This document shows positions 16,722 to 24,982 of a stretch of DNA of 39,746 bases, in pieces (position 1 is the first letter of the stretch; every line of letters starts with the position of its first letter). The stretch is from contig ONCP01000015.1 in the NCBI GenBank assembly GCA_900316385.1, positions 1 through 39,746 on the forward strand, written 5' to 3'. The notes below the pieces were generated by a model. That model was given only the letters and a program-made list of their open reading frames with translations. It was not told the origin of the DNA and did no database searches. The DNA is from an uncultured Eubacteriales bacterium. Its GTDB lineage: Bacteria > Bacillota > Clostridia > Oscillospirales > Acutalibacteraceae. Made by a program: the position numbers and the translations under genes.

Positions 16722-16770
16722 AATGTGTTGTCTGCCTGCGCACAAAATATCTCTCAACATAAAAAAACAC

Positions 16771-16799
16771 TTGCTTATTTATTGAATTTGAGATATAAT
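16771..16799 (+). promoter_or_regulatory. sigma-A promoter of the carboxyltransferase operon
   Basis: TTGCTT (16771-16776), a 17-bp spacer and TATAAT (16794-16799), about 67 nt before the first ATG. Confidence 0.85.
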
Positions 16800-16866
16800 T
16801 GACTATGTATTTTGATGTTCTTTTAAAAGGGGACATTTGGTAATTTTATAAACTGGAGGAATAAAG

Positions 16867-18174
16867 ATGAGTATTGAGAGTGTAACTCAGGCAAAGGCTT
16901 CTATTGCCGAGACTTCCGCGTACAAAACTCTCTCCGCGTTCTTTGACGGCGGCAGCTTTACAAGCGTAGCGACGCTCGCGAAATCAGAGGATTGCTATGC
17001 CGAGGTTGTCGCGGGAATGGGCGACGTCAACGGAGCGAAGGTTATCGCGTTCGCGCAGAATCCCGATTTTTGCGGAGGAGCGATGAGCGAGGCGCAGGCA
17101 AAGAAGCTGATTAAAATATATGATCTCGCGATGAAAACAGGCACGCCTGTCGTAGGCTTTTATAACAGCAAGGGCGGCAGACTTAACGAAGGCAACGCTC
17201 TGCTTCAGGGCTTTGGCGATGTTCTGAACGCTTCCGCGAGACTTTCGGGCGTTGTTCCCCAGATATCAGTAATCCTCGGCGACTGCCTCGGAACCGGAGC
17301 GCTCAACGCTGTTTCCGCGGACTTTGTCATCGCTGTAAAGGACGCCAGACTTTCTCTTGATACAATGGGAAATAACTGCGACACTGAGTATAACGCCGAA
17401 AACGGTATCGTTAATGTTGTCGCTGACGACGAAAACGACGCTATCGTTAAAGCTCAGGAGCTTCTCGATTATCTTCCTTCCTGTAACCTTGAGGCTGTTG
17501 TTCCTTTCGAGAGCGAGGAGTCGGGCGAGGGAGAGTGTCTTGTTTGCCGCAATGTCGATAACGGCTCAACATATAAAATCAATCTTGACTACGGCAAGAA
17601 CGCCCGTACAGCCTTCGCGGCTTTTGACGGCGAGGTCGTAGGTCTGGTCAATACGCTCGGCGGAAAACTCAGCTCTGACGACGCTTCCAAAATCGCCAAG
17701 CACGTTCGCTTCTGCGACGCTTTCTCGATCCCCGTGATCACTTTTGTGAATACCGAGGGCTTTGAGGATATCAGATCTGCCGCTAAGGTCAGCTCCGCGT
17801 ACGCTGAGGCTACAACCGTGAAGATTTCCGTCGTTACAGGTACCGCTGTCGGCGCCGCTTATATCGCTCTGGCAGGCTCTGGCGCGAACGCGGACGCTGT
17901 TTACGCTCTTGACGAGGCCGTGATCAGTCCCGTCAATCCCGAGGCGGCGCTCCTCATCACCGATCCCGAAAGGCTCAATGTTCCCGTTTCGGAGCAGGCC
18001 GCGGTCGTTGAAGCATACGCCAAGGATAATCTTTCTGCCGAGAAGGCTGCCGAAAACAGCTATGTCGACGATATTATCACGGAAGCTGAGCTTCGAAGCA
18101 CTATCATCAACTCGCTTTCCATTCTTGACGGCAAGCGAGTAAAGACTATCGCAAAGAAACATTCTACAATATAA
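16867..18174 (+). CDS. acyl-CoA carboxyltransferase subunit (12S/MmdA-like), short divergent form
   Basis: A 435-residue protein with two crotonase-like halves as in the carboxyltransferase family PF01039. The first half has GGRLNEGNALLQGFGDVLNA and LSGVVPQISVILGDCLGTGA, aligning with the usual GGARIQEG and GPCAGGA loops. The second half has ITFVNTEGFEDIR and VVTGTAVGAAYIAL in place of the usual DxPGF and GGAY. The oxyanion-hole loops are thus clearly changed, and the protein is about 80 residues shorter than MmdA or 12S. It heads an operon with a biotin carrier and a 5S-like subunit, so it likely moves a carboxyl group between carboxybiotin and an acyl-CoA. The CoA substrate is not predictable. 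The ribosome site is TGGAGGA. Confidence 0.85.
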   Translation: MSIESVTQAKASIAETSAYKTLSAFFDGGSFTSVATLAKSEDCYAEVVAGMGDVNGAKVIAFAQNPDFCGGAMSEAQAKKLIKIYDLAMKTGTPVVGFYNSKGGRLNEGNALLQGFGDVLNASARLSGVVPQISVILGDCLGTGALNAVSADFVIAVKDARLSLDTMGNNCDTEYNAENGIVNVVADDENDAIVKAQELLDYLPSCNLEAVVPFESEESGEGECLVCRNVDNGSTYKINLDYGKNARTAFAAFDGEVVGLVNTLGGKLSSDDASKIAKHVRFCDAFSIPVITFVNTEGFEDIRSAAKVSSAYAEATTVKISVVTGTAVGAAYIALAGSGANADAVYALDEAVISPVNPEAALLITDPERLNVPVSEQAAVVEAYAKDNLSAEKAAENSYVDDIITEAELRSTIINSLSILDGKRVKTIAKKHSTI

Positions 18175-18187
18175 AGGGGTAATCAAA

Positions 18188-18553
18188 ATGAAGAATTTAA
18201 GAATCACAGTTAACGGCACTTCGTATGATGTTCAGGTTGAGGAGCTTGGCGGCTCCGCTCCCGCGGCTGCTGCTCCTGCTGCTCCCGCTCCTGCGGCTGC
18301 TCCCGCTCCCGCCGCGCCTAAGGAGGCAGGCGGCGCAGGCTCGGTCAAGGTGACCGCACCCATGCCCGGCACAGTTGTAAGAATTGAAGTAAACAAGGGT
18401 GACACCGTAAAGGCAGGTCAGGATCTTGTTTTTGTTGAGGCAATGAAGATGGAAACACCCGTCAAGGCTGCTCAGGACGGCACAATAGCGTCCATCGACG
18501 TCCAGAAGGGCGAGGCTGTTGAGACAGGTAAGGTTCTCCTTACAATGAATTGA
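18188..18553 (+). CDS. biotin carboxyl carrier protein (1.3S-like)
   Basis: The 121-residue protein has a short N-terminal strand region, an Ala/Pro-rich flexible linker at about residues 23-48 and a C-terminal biotinyl domain with EAMKMET, in which Lys87 is the biotinylation site. It starts 13 nt after the carboxyltransferase and shuttles CO2 between the two flanking subunits. The linker DNA is rich in GCT/GCC/CCC repeats. Confidence 0.97.
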   Translation: MKNLRITVNGTSYDVQVEELGGSAPAAAAPAAPAPAAAPAPAAPKEAGGAGSVKVTAPMPGTVVRIEVNKGDTVKAGQDLVFVEAMKMETPVKAAQDGTIASIDVQKGEAVETGKVLLTMN

Positions 18554-18598
18554 TCCTTTGGATTCTGAAATATCGGAAAGGAGAAACGAGTAATCATT

Positions 18599-19999
18599 AT
18601 GCCTAAAAAAGTTTTAGTTACCGAAACCGCTCTGCGCGACGCTCATCAGTCGCTTATCGCAACGAGAATGACCACCGAGGAAATGCTTCCCGTGCTTCCG
18701 CTCCTCGACAAGATCGGCTACCACTCACTCGAGTGCTGGGGAGGAGCGACCTTTGACAGCTGTCTGCGATTCCTTAACGAGGATCCGTGGCAGAGACTGC
18801 GCACAATCCGCGAAAACTGTCCCAACACAAAGCTCCAGATGCTTTTCAGAGGTCAGAATATGCTTGGATACCGTCATTACGCGGATGATGTCCTCGACTA
18901 TTTTGTACAGAAGAGCGTAGCGAACGGAATTGATATCATCCGTATTTTTGACGCTCTCAACGATATCAAGAACCTTCAAAGCGCTATCAAGGCCGCTAAG
19001 AAGGAGGGCGCTCACGCTCAGGTAGCGATCAGCTACACCACAGGTCCCGTTTTCACAAACGACTATTATGTAGATTACGCCAAGCGTATCGCTGACGCTG
19101 GCGCGGATTCGATCTGTATCAAGGATATGGCGGCTCTGCTCACTCCTTACAAGACGTATGAGCTTGTAAAGGCTATCAAGGAAGCAGTTGACCTTCCCGT
19201 CGCGCTTCATACTCATTACACCTCGGGTCTCGGCTCAATGTGCCTGATCAAGGGCGTTGAGGCGGGCGCGGATATTATCGATACCGCTATTTCGCCGCTT
19301 TCTCAGGGCACCTCGCATTCCCCGACAGAGTCGATGGTCGCCGCGTTTGAGGGCACAGAGTATGACACAGGTCTTAATCTTGAGGCGTTCACCGAGATCC
19401 GCAATTACTTTATGGATCTGCGCAAAAAATATATTGATTCGGGTCTTCTCGATACCAAGATTCTTACAGCCGATACAAAGGCTCTGCTTTATCAGGTTCC
19501 CGGCGGAATGCTCTCCAACCTCATCTCTCAGCTCAAGCAGGCGGGAAAAGAGGATCAGCTTGAGGAATGTCTCGCTGAGGTTCCTCGCGTAAGAAAGGAC
19601 GCGGGCTATCCGCCTCTTGTTACACCGACATCTCAGATCGTCGGTACTCAGGCTGTGTTCAACGTGATCACAGGCGAGCGTTATAAGATGGTTACCAAGG
19701 AATTCAAGGGTATTATCGAGGGAAAGTACGGTACAACTCCGATGCCGATCGACCCCGAATTCAGAAAACAGATCATCGGCGACGAGGAGCCTATCACCTG
19801 TCGTCCCGCCGACCTTCTCGAGCCCGAGCTCGACAAGCTCAGAGCCGAGATACCGCAGTATATCGAACAGGAGGAGGACGTTCTTTCCTACGCGCAGTTC
19901 CCCGAGGTCGCTGTCAAGTTCTTTGAGAAGCGCCGCGAGGAGAAGGCGGGGATTAACTCCGACTTCGGCGATAAAGAAAATAAGGTTTACCCCGTTTAA
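18599..19999 (+). CDS. pyruvate/oxaloacetate carboxyltransferase subunit (OadA/5S-like, no biotin domain)
   Basis: A 466-residue protein of the HMGL-like/pyruvate carboxylase C-terminal family. It starts with VTETALRDAHQSLIATRM, has IDIIRIFDALNDI, the carbamylated-Lys region SICIKDMAALL and the metal site LHTHYTSG. The C-terminal conserved carboxylase domain runs to about residue 450. Unlike Klebsiella OadA it ends before any biotinyl domain, which is encoded separately upstream. With the 12S-like and biotin subunits this matches the composition of transcarboxylase (pyruvate or oxaloacetate partner). No sodium-pump beta or gamma subunit gene is present in the window. Confidence 0.93.
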   Translation: MPKKVLVTETALRDAHQSLIATRMTTEEMLPVLPLLDKIGYHSLECWGGATFDSCLRFLNEDPWQRLRTIRENCPNTKLQMLFRGQNMLGYRHYADDVLDYFVQKSVANGIDIIRIFDALNDIKNLQSAIKAAKKEGAHAQVAISYTTGPVFTNDYYVDYAKRIADAGADSICIKDMAALLTPYKTYELVKAIKEAVDLPVALHTHYTSGLGSMCLIKGVEAGADIIDTAISPLSQGTSHSPTESMVAAFEGTEYDTGLNLEAFTEIRNYFMDLRKKYIDSGLLDTKILTADTKALLYQVPGGMLSNLISQLKQAGKEDQLEECLAEVPRVRKDAGYPPLVTPTSQIVGTQAVFNVITGERYKMVTKEFKGIIEGKYGTTPMPIDPEFRKQIIGDEEPITCRPADLLEPELDKLRAEIPQYIEQEEDVLSYAQFPEVAVKFFEKRREEKAGINSDFGDKENKVYPV

Positions 20000-20002
20000 T
20001 GT

Positions 20003-20029
20003 AAAAAGCTCCCGTTTCGGGAGCTTTTT
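20003..20029. terminator. bidirectional intrinsic terminator between the carboxyltransferase operon and tmcAL
   Basis: Perfect 12-bp stem (20003-20014 with 20018-20029, arm AAAAAGCTCCCG) and a TTT loop. The A/T ends provide a U-tract in both directions for the convergent genes. Confidence 0.92.
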
Positions 20030-20045
20030 CAATTGCGGTATCAGC

Positions 20046-21200
20046 TTAAATTTTGATTATTCCGTTTGTAAAATCTCTGCCGCTGTTTCGGATCCTTTTG
20101 AACGCGAGCGAGTGGATGTCTGTCGCCGCGATGTCAATGTCAAAAGTTTTTTTGGCGATCTCGTCAAGCTTTTTGTAGCCGTCGGCAACATTAACTATAA
20201 CAGGCAGGGAAGAGTGCTTTTTGATTTGAGATAGAAGCTCCGCGCCCGTGTCGTTAAAACCGAGTACCCGAATATATGAAGGATTTTGATTTGCGCTTTC
20301 CGCTGTGATCCCAAGCAAAGCGGATATCAGTATCCTTCTTATTCTTGCCATTGTATAACGCTTTGTTTTAATACTTTCGCACAGTTCGCCGAGATTGCGT
20401 CCTGTTTTGACTGCCTCGATTATTCTGTTTTCAAGTCCTTCGTTAACCTCGGGAAGCTCGGCGATTTTCTCGGCAGGCATAGTTCTGAGCTTGTAGAATA
20501 GGGCTTTTTCCAGTCTTTCGGTTAAAGCGAAATCTTCTCCGTACAGTTCGGGAGTAAAAACGGAGTAATCCGAGTTTTTCTCAATTAATTCACGAATGTG
20601 GCAGGCGCTTGTGAATATTCCGTCAGCCGCTTTTTCATCGTGCTCCGCGCCGATCCTTTTAGTTATATGCGGCTTGATAGCCGTCCCCTTTATAGCCTTG
20701 AGGTACTCGATCGCGAGAATATTGTTCGAGCCCGATACCATACCTCCCAGATTCGGCGAAACGGTATAAAGCGCCTTTTCAACAGCTTTTGGGTAATAAT
20801 CTCCGTTGTCCATACAGCGCTTTATTTCGTTGTTAAAGCTTTCTTCAAAAAATAACTCCGCGGCTTTTTCAAGGCTTTCAAGATCGTCGGTTTCCGTTCC
20901 AAAGCAAAGCCTGTCGGTTATTCCCAAAGCCTCGGCGGTTTTCACTCCGCCCTTAGCGAAATTTTCCGCGGGAGAGAGCGAGTAAACAGTCGGAAGCTCA
21001 ATAACAAGGTCAACGCCGTTTCTGAGAGCGGCAACGCACCTGTCAAACTTGTCATATATCGCGGCGCTACCTCTCTGGGTAAAGCTTCCGCTCATAATCG
21101 CGGCGACTGCGTTATTTGTTTCGCGTTTTACGCGTTCAACTTGGTATTTGTGACCGTTATGAAAAGGGTTATACTCCGAAATAATTGCAGAAAGCTTCAA
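20046..21200 (-). CDS. tmcAL: tRNA(Met) cytidine acetate ligase TmcAL (YlbM)
   Basis: TmcAL activates acetate with ATP to acetylate C34 of elongator tRNA-Met. The 384-residue protein begins LSAIISEYNPFHNGHKYQ, the nucleotidyltransferase-like signature of YlbM/TmcAL, followed by IMSGSFTQRGSAAIYDKF and NGVDLVIELPTVYSLSPAENFA, all typical. The start codon is TTG at 21200-21198 with GGAGC about 8 nt upstream. The gene diverges from ackA over 113 bp, and ackA makes or uses the same metabolite, acetate. Confidence 0.95.
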   Translation of the reverse strand: MKLSAIISEYNPFHNGHKYQVERVKRETNNAVAAIMSGSFTQRGSAAIYDKFDRCVAALRNGVDLVIELPTVYSLSPAENFAKGGVKTAEALGITDRLCFGTETDDLESLEKAAELFFEESFNNEIKRCMDNGDYYPKAVEKALYTVSPNLGGMVSGSNNILAIEYLKAIKGTAIKPHITKRIGAEHDEKAADGIFTSACHIRELIEKNSDYSVFTPELYGEDFALTERLEKALFYKLRTMPAEKIAELPEVNEGLENRIIEAVKTGRNLGELCESIKTKRYTMARIRRILISALLGITAESANQNPSYIRVLGFNDTGAELLSQIKKHSSLPVIVNVADGYKKLDEIAKKTFDIDIAATDIHSLAFKRIRNSGRDFTNGIIKI

Positions 21201-21237
21201 AATATCGCTCCAAATGTGAATTTTTCTTCAAAATAAC

Positions 21238-21266
21238 TTGCAAAATTCTTTTCTTTAGTTTATTAT
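21238..21266 (+). promoter_or_regulatory. sigma-A promoter of ackA
   Basis: TTGCAA (21238-21243), a 17-bp spacer and TATTAT (21261-21266). Confidence 0.78.
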
Positions 21267-21313
21267 ATTATAGTGCAATTTAAAAAACTAATCAATACGA
21301 AGGGGAAAAAACA

Positions 21314-22519
21314 ATGAAAATATTAGTAATCAACGCGGGAAGCTCTTCGCTCAAGTACCAGCTTATCAATATGGACGGCGAGAAGGTGCTCGCCAAGGGC
21401 AACTGCGAGCGTATCGGCGATGAGGGCAGCTTCATCGGTTATAAGACCGCTGACACTCAGATCAAAAAAGAAGTTCCTATGCCTGACCACCCTGTCGCTT
21501 TCAATGAGGTAAAGAATATGCTCCTCGATCCCGAGGTCGGCGTAATCAACGATATTTCCGAGGTTTCCGCTGTCGGTCACCGCGTAGTACAGGGCGGCTC
21601 GATTTTCCACGAGTCCTGTCTTGTTGACGATAAGGTTATCGCGGATATCCAGAGCCTTTCTCCCTTGGCTCCGCTTCACAATCCCGCGAACGCTCAGGGT
21701 ATTATCTCCAGCGAGAAGGTTTTCGGCAAGGACACTCCTCAGGTTGTAGTTTTCGATACAGCCTTCCATTCCACAATGCCCGAGAAGGCGTATATGTACG
21801 CTGTTCCTTATGAGTATTACGAGAAATACGCGGTTCGCCGTTACGGCTTCCACGGCACATCTCACCGTTTTGTAAGCGCTGAGATGGCAAAGCGTATGGG
21901 CAAGGATATCAAGGACTTAAAGCTCATCACCTGCCATATCGGAAACGGTTCCTCAATTACCGCTATTGACGGCGGCAAGGTTATCGATACCACAATGGGT
22001 CTTACCCCGCTCGACGGCTTTATGATGGGAACTCGCTCGGGCTCGCTCGATCCCTCGGTTGTAACTTTTATTATGGAGAAGGAAGGACTTTCCGCCTCCG
22101 AGATGGATACAATCCTCAACAAGAAGTCGGGTCTCCTCGGTATTTCGGGAATCTCCAGCGACGACCGTGACGTTGCCGCGGCTGAGGCTGAAGGTAACCA
22201 CAGAGCCAAGCTCACTCACGATATGCTTTATTATCAGATCGCAAAGTACATCGGCTCGTTCTACATCGCTCTCGGCGGTTGTGACGGAATCGTATTTACG
22301 GCAGGTCTCGGCGAGAATCAGCCCGTGCTTCGTCAGGCTGTCTGCGAGTATCTTGCTCCCATCGGCGTCAAGGTTGACGTTGAGGCTAACAACGCGTGTA
22401 TCCACGGCAATGAGGGAACGCTCTCCGCTCCCGATTCCAAGATCCGCGTAGAGCTTATCGCTACAAACGAGGAGCTTGTTATAGCCAGAGATACAAAGGC
22501 TATCGTTGAGAAGCTTTAA
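21314..22519 (+). CDS. ackA: acetate kinase
   Basis: Interconverts acetyl phosphate + ADP and acetate + ATP. The 401-residue protein has the ASKHA start ILVINAGSSSLKYQ, the acetate kinase signature RYGFHGTSHRFVS, ITCHIGNGSSITAI and the C-terminal VFTAGLGENQP. Length is normal. The ribosome site AGGGGA lies about 8 nt before the ATG. It is followed by a strong terminator, so it is monocistronic; pta is not adjacent. Confidence 0.98.
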   Translation: MKILVINAGSSSLKYQLINMDGEKVLAKGNCERIGDEGSFIGYKTADTQIKKEVPMPDHPVAFNEVKNMLLDPEVGVINDISEVSAVGHRVVQGGSIFHESCLVDDKVIADIQSLSPLAPLHNPANAQGIISSEKVFGKDTPQVVVFDTAFHSTMPEKAYMYAVPYEYYEKYAVRRYGFHGTSHRFVSAEMAKRMGKDIKDLKLITCHIGNGSSITAIDGGKVIDTTMGLTPLDGFMMGTRSGSLDPSVVTFIMEKEGLSASEMDTILNKKSGLLGISGISSDDRDVAAAEAEGNHRAKLTHDMLYYQIAKYIGSFYIALGGCDGIVFTAGLGENQPVLRQAVCEYLAPIGVKVDVEANNACIHGNEGTLSAPDSKIRVELIATNEELVIARDTKAIVEKL

Positions 22520-22534
22520 TATTTCAAATAATCC

Positions 22535-22572
22535 AAAAGGTCGAAGACGCTCAAACGTCTTCGACCTTTTTT
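22535..22572 (+). terminator. intrinsic terminator of ackA
   Basis: A 15-bp perfect stem (22535-22549 with 22556-22570, arm AAAAGGTCGAAGACG), a 6-nt loop and a T run (22567-22572). It may also serve the minus-strand MBL gene ending at 22583. Confidence 0.94.
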
Positions 22573-22582
22573 CAAATTTGTG

Positions 22583-23359
22583 TTATATCTCAAATGTCAT
22601 TCCCGTTTTAATATAGTTGAGGTTTTTCATATACGGTTTCATAAATTCATATTGTTCAACTCCGGTACAATGGCACGTAAAGAATTCGGTGGGGCAGGAG
22701 GCCAGCTCCTTAGCGTACTCAGCCAGAGTGTCGTCGAGAGGAAGCTTCATAAAGTGAAAACCTCCGATCAGCACGTCAGGGTTGAACCAATTGATAATGT
22801 TAAAAATACCCTTGTGCGAGCAGCCGCTGATAAGTATTCGCTTTCCGTTTTCGTTGATAAGGAGATACTGCTCGTGTCTGAAATCCTCGGGTATAAGCTT
22901 TCCATCCGAAAGCGTCTTAAGCCCCGAGCTTAGCAGAGGACGGATTTTTTCACAGCTGTTTTTTGAGTACAGCGTCAAACTGTCGTTGATTTTGTATTCC
23001 TCACCCGTGAAAATAAACCTTTTGTTATCTTTAAGCTCTGTGTCCAGACCGATATATTTCTCGGTGCCGTTGTAATGCGACTCAAAAGCGTAGCGGCTTA
23101 TGTATATCGGAGCTATTCGGTTGATCTCAAGAAATCTTTTCAGACCGCCGCCGTGATCGTAATGACCGTGAGAGAGTACGGCGAGCGTTACCTTGCTGAG
23201 ATCGATTCCCAGCTTATCGGCGTTTTCGGAGAAAAGATCCGATTGTCCCGTGTCAAAAAGGATGCTGACGCCGTCGGTTTCGATAAACAGCGATAATCCG
23301 TGCTCACACCCGATTTCGGAGCGGCAGGCTGTATTTTCTGCTAAAACAGTTATTTTCAT
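22583..23359 (-). CDS. MBL-fold metallo-hydrolase (pterin synthase-like group)
   Basis: A 258-residue metallo-beta-lactamase-fold protein. It contains LSHGHYDHGGGLKRF (metal motif HxHxDH) and, later, LISGCSHKGI and FFTCHCTGVEQYE, which provide further metal-binding His. The arrangement matches the group annotated as 7,8-dihydropterin-6-yl-methyl-4-(beta-D-ribofuranosyl)aminobenzene 5'-phosphate synthase, common in anaerobes and archaea, but its substrate in bacteria is uncertain. It is the last gene of the minus-strand series, with GAAAGGT before the ATG. Confidence 0.88.
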   Translation of the reverse strand: MKITVLAENTACRSEIGCEHGLSLFIETDGVSILFDTGQSDLFSENADKLGIDLSKVTLAVLSHGHYDHGGGLKRFLEINRIAPIYISRYAFESHYNGTEKYIGLDTELKDNKRFIFTGEEYKINDSLTLYSKNSCEKIRPLLSSGLKTLSDGKLIPEDFRHEQYLLINENGKRILISGCSHKGIFNIINWFNPDVLIGGFHFMKLPLDDTLAEYAKELASCPTEFFTCHCTGVEQYEFMKPYMKNLNYIKTGMTFEI

Positions 23360-23375
23360 ATATGTATACCTTTCA

Positions 23376-23403
23376 GGGGCTGCCGCAGTGATACGACAGC
23401 CCC
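23376..23403 (-). promoter_or_regulatory. intergenic RNA hairpin between DUF378 and the MBL gene
   Basis: A 10-bp stem (23376-23385 with 23394-23403, one G-U) and 8-nt loop without a U-tract on either strand. More likely an mRNA processing or stability element than a terminator. Confidence 0.45.
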
Positions 23404-23408
23404 CATTC

Positions 23409-23633
23409 TTACGCGTGATTTCCGATCGAGTGATCCTCGAGTACGTCGCTGTCTCTGAAAAGCAGAGAAACGCACCATATCGCCGCCAAACCGACGATTA
23501 TATAAATGATCCTCGAGAGAACTCCCGTCTGACCGCCGCCGAGCCAGGCAACAAGGTCAAACTGAAATATTCCGACCAAGCCCCAGTTCAGACCGCCGAT
23601 GATAGAGAGTATCAGCGCTATTCTGTCAATCAT
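23409..23633 (-). CDS. DUF378 family small membrane protein
   Basis: The 74-residue protein has two membrane segments (about residues 5-25 and 42-60) and the DUF378 hallmark GGLNWGLVGIFQFDLVAWLGG. Function of the family is unknown. The AAAGGAGG ribosome site lies 8 nt before the ATG but sits inside a long predicted hairpin (23638-23686), so translation may be conditional. Confidence 0.9.
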   Translation of the reverse strand: MIDRIALILSIIGGLNWGLVGIFQFDLVAWLGGGQTGVLSRIIYIIVGLAAIWCVSLLFRDSDVLEDHSIGNHA

Positions 23634-23637
23634 AGAT

Positions 23638-23686
23638 AAAGCCTCCTTTGTTTTATCAACACTATTGTTGACATAAAGAAGGCTTT
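23638..23686 (-). promoter_or_regulatory. 19-bp leader hairpin that sequesters the DUF378 Shine-Dalgarno
   Basis: On the minus strand an outer 12-bp helix (23686-23675 with 23649-23638, one U-G pair) and an inner 7-bp helix (23672-23666 with 23661-23655, one G-U) are capped by ATAG. The outer 3' arm contains AAAGGAGG, the ribosome site of DUF378. No U-run follows, so it is not a normal terminator. A TATAAA-like -10 lies at about 23691-23686. Confidence 0.7.
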
Positions 23687-23695
23687 TATACGTTT

Positions 23696-24070
23696 TTAAA
23701 AAAATAATTTTATGATCAAAATTACGATGCCTATCAAAAACAGCGCCGCTCCGAAAAGCCTTGTGACAAGAACGGCTTTCTTGATTTTCATTGAGCTGAT
23801 CATATTCTCAACAGGGAACGGAAGGAAGAATACGGTAGCGCCAAGCAATAAAAGCGCGAAGCTGACGACCCAGCTTCCGAGACCGATCTCGAACGCGGAA
23901 AGGAAAATCCCGACAGGTATCAGAAATACTCCGATAATATTCAGGAACGAAAAGGGCTTTGTGTATTTTTCTCTCATTGTATAAAAATCCAGAGCCTTTT
24001 TCTCGCAGTTTTCGTCGCAATACTGGTCGTAATAGGATATTTCCTTTGCGCAGTAGTCACATTTTTTCAT
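23696..24070 (-). CDS. small membrane protein with N-terminal zinc-finger-like Cys cluster
   Basis: A 124-residue protein starting MKKCDYCAKEISYYDQYCDE with Cys at 4, 7, 18 and 22, which suggests a zinc knuckle, followed by three hydrophobic segments (about residues 42-60, 66-84 and 102-122). I do not recognise the family beyond this. The start overlaps the end of lgt by 14 nt and has its own GGGTGAG ribosome site, so the two are coupled. It could be a quality-control or envelope protein; no function is asserted. Confidence 0.75.
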   Translation of the reverse strand: MKKCDYCAKEISYYDQYCDENCEKKALDFYTMREKYTKPFSFLNIIGVFLIPVGIFLSAFEIGLGSWVVSFALLLLGATVFFLPFPVENMISSMKIKKAVLVTRLFGAALFLIGIVILIIKLFF

Positions 24071-24860
24071 TTACTTTCTCACCCTTTTTATTTTTGTACA
24101 GAACCAGAAGGCTGATCCCGATCAATACCAAGCTTATCCATTGGCTCGTCGATACGCCGAGGAAAATACCTCTGTATTCGTCTCCGCGTAAAAATTCAAT
24201 AAAGAATCTCGCGGTGCCGTAGAATAACAGATATAAATAAATTATTTTGCCTTTCATATTTCCTTTTCGGAATAATATCAGCAAAACAACGAACAGCGCC
24301 AGGTTAACTCCGCTTTCAAGCAGCTGAACGGGAAAACGGCTCACGTTGTTACCGCTTTCAATGATCCCGTTTGTAGTTGTGAAGCCGAACGGGCTTTCAA
24401 TACCGTAGCAGCAGCCCGCGAAAAAGCAGCCGAGCCTCGCGACGCAGTGGAACAGAGGTATTCCGACAGCGAAGCAGTCGCTGTAATTTTTCAGATCAAG
24501 CTTTCTGAATTTACAGTAAAGCGCTCCAAAGCCGATCGCGCCCAAAAGACCGCCGTAAAATACCATTCCGTCCATAAACTTGAAGATTATGTCAAAGAAG
24601 TAATGAGTGTCCCATTTTTCGGTGAAATAGAGGTTGAGATAAAAGATAATGTTGTGGATATTAGTGATGCCGTAAAGGAGATGAGCGCCGAGAAAGGCGC
24701 CGATAAGCATAAAAATCTCGCCGAAAAGGATGTCCTCAAGCAAAATCCTGTAACGTCTGGCGAGAATAAACGCCGTTATTCCCATCATCAGCAGTCCGAT
24801 CGCCGCGAAAACGCCGTATGAACTGACCTCAGAGCCGAAAAGGTTGATTTCGGGGAGCAT
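24057..24860 (-). CDS. lgt: prolipoprotein diacylglyceryl transferase (Lgt family)
   Basis: Lgt attaches diacylglycerol to the lipobox Cys of prolipoproteins. The 267-residue polytopic protein has MVFYGGLLGAIGFGALYC, HCVARLGCFFAGCCYGIESPFG (the Lgt signature region, with Arg and Gly retained) and a C-terminal TARFFIEFLRGDE helix. Compared with E. coli, FHGG is FYGG and the GRxGNFxN motif has become ARLGCFFAGCC, a form common in clostridial Lgt-like proteins. I took ATG at 24860 because AGGAGGG precedes it; an upstream in-frame start would add 17 residues. Promoter at 24883-24911. Confidence 0.87.
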   Translation of the reverse strand: MLPEINLFGSEVSSYGVFAAIGLLMMGITAFILARRYRILLEDILFGEIFMLIGAFLGAHLLYGITNIHNIIFYLNLYFTEKWDTHYFFDIIFKFMDGMVFYGGLLGAIGFGALYCKFRKLDLKNYSDCFAVGIPLFHCVARLGCFFAGCCYGIESPFGFTTTNGIIESGNNVSRFPVQLLESGVNLALFVVLLILFRKGNMKGKIIYLYLLFYGTARFFIEFLRGDEYRGIFLGVSTSQWISLVLIGISLLVLYKNKKGEKVNEKM

Positions 24861-24882
24861 AATATCCCTCCTTTTACAACAT

Positions 24883-24911
24883 ATTGTAACAGATTTTTGC
24901 GCTATTAGCAA
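24883..24911 (-). promoter_or_regulatory. sigma-A promoter of the lgt group
   Basis: Minus strand TTGCTA (24911-24906), a 17-bp spacer and TACAAT (24888-24883), just upstream of AGGAGGG and the lgt ATG. Confidence 0.75.
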
Positions 24912-24919
24912 GTCATAGC

Positions 24920-24948
24920 TTGTAAATCATCTTTTGATATGGTAAAAT
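24920..24948 (+). promoter_or_regulatory. sigma-A promoter of lepA
   Basis: TTGTAA (24920-24925), a 17-bp spacer and TAAAAT (24943-24948), divergent from the lgt promoter. Confidence 0.65.
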
Positions 24949-24982
24949 AAAATGGATATTAATTGTATAGGTGATAAACTAT

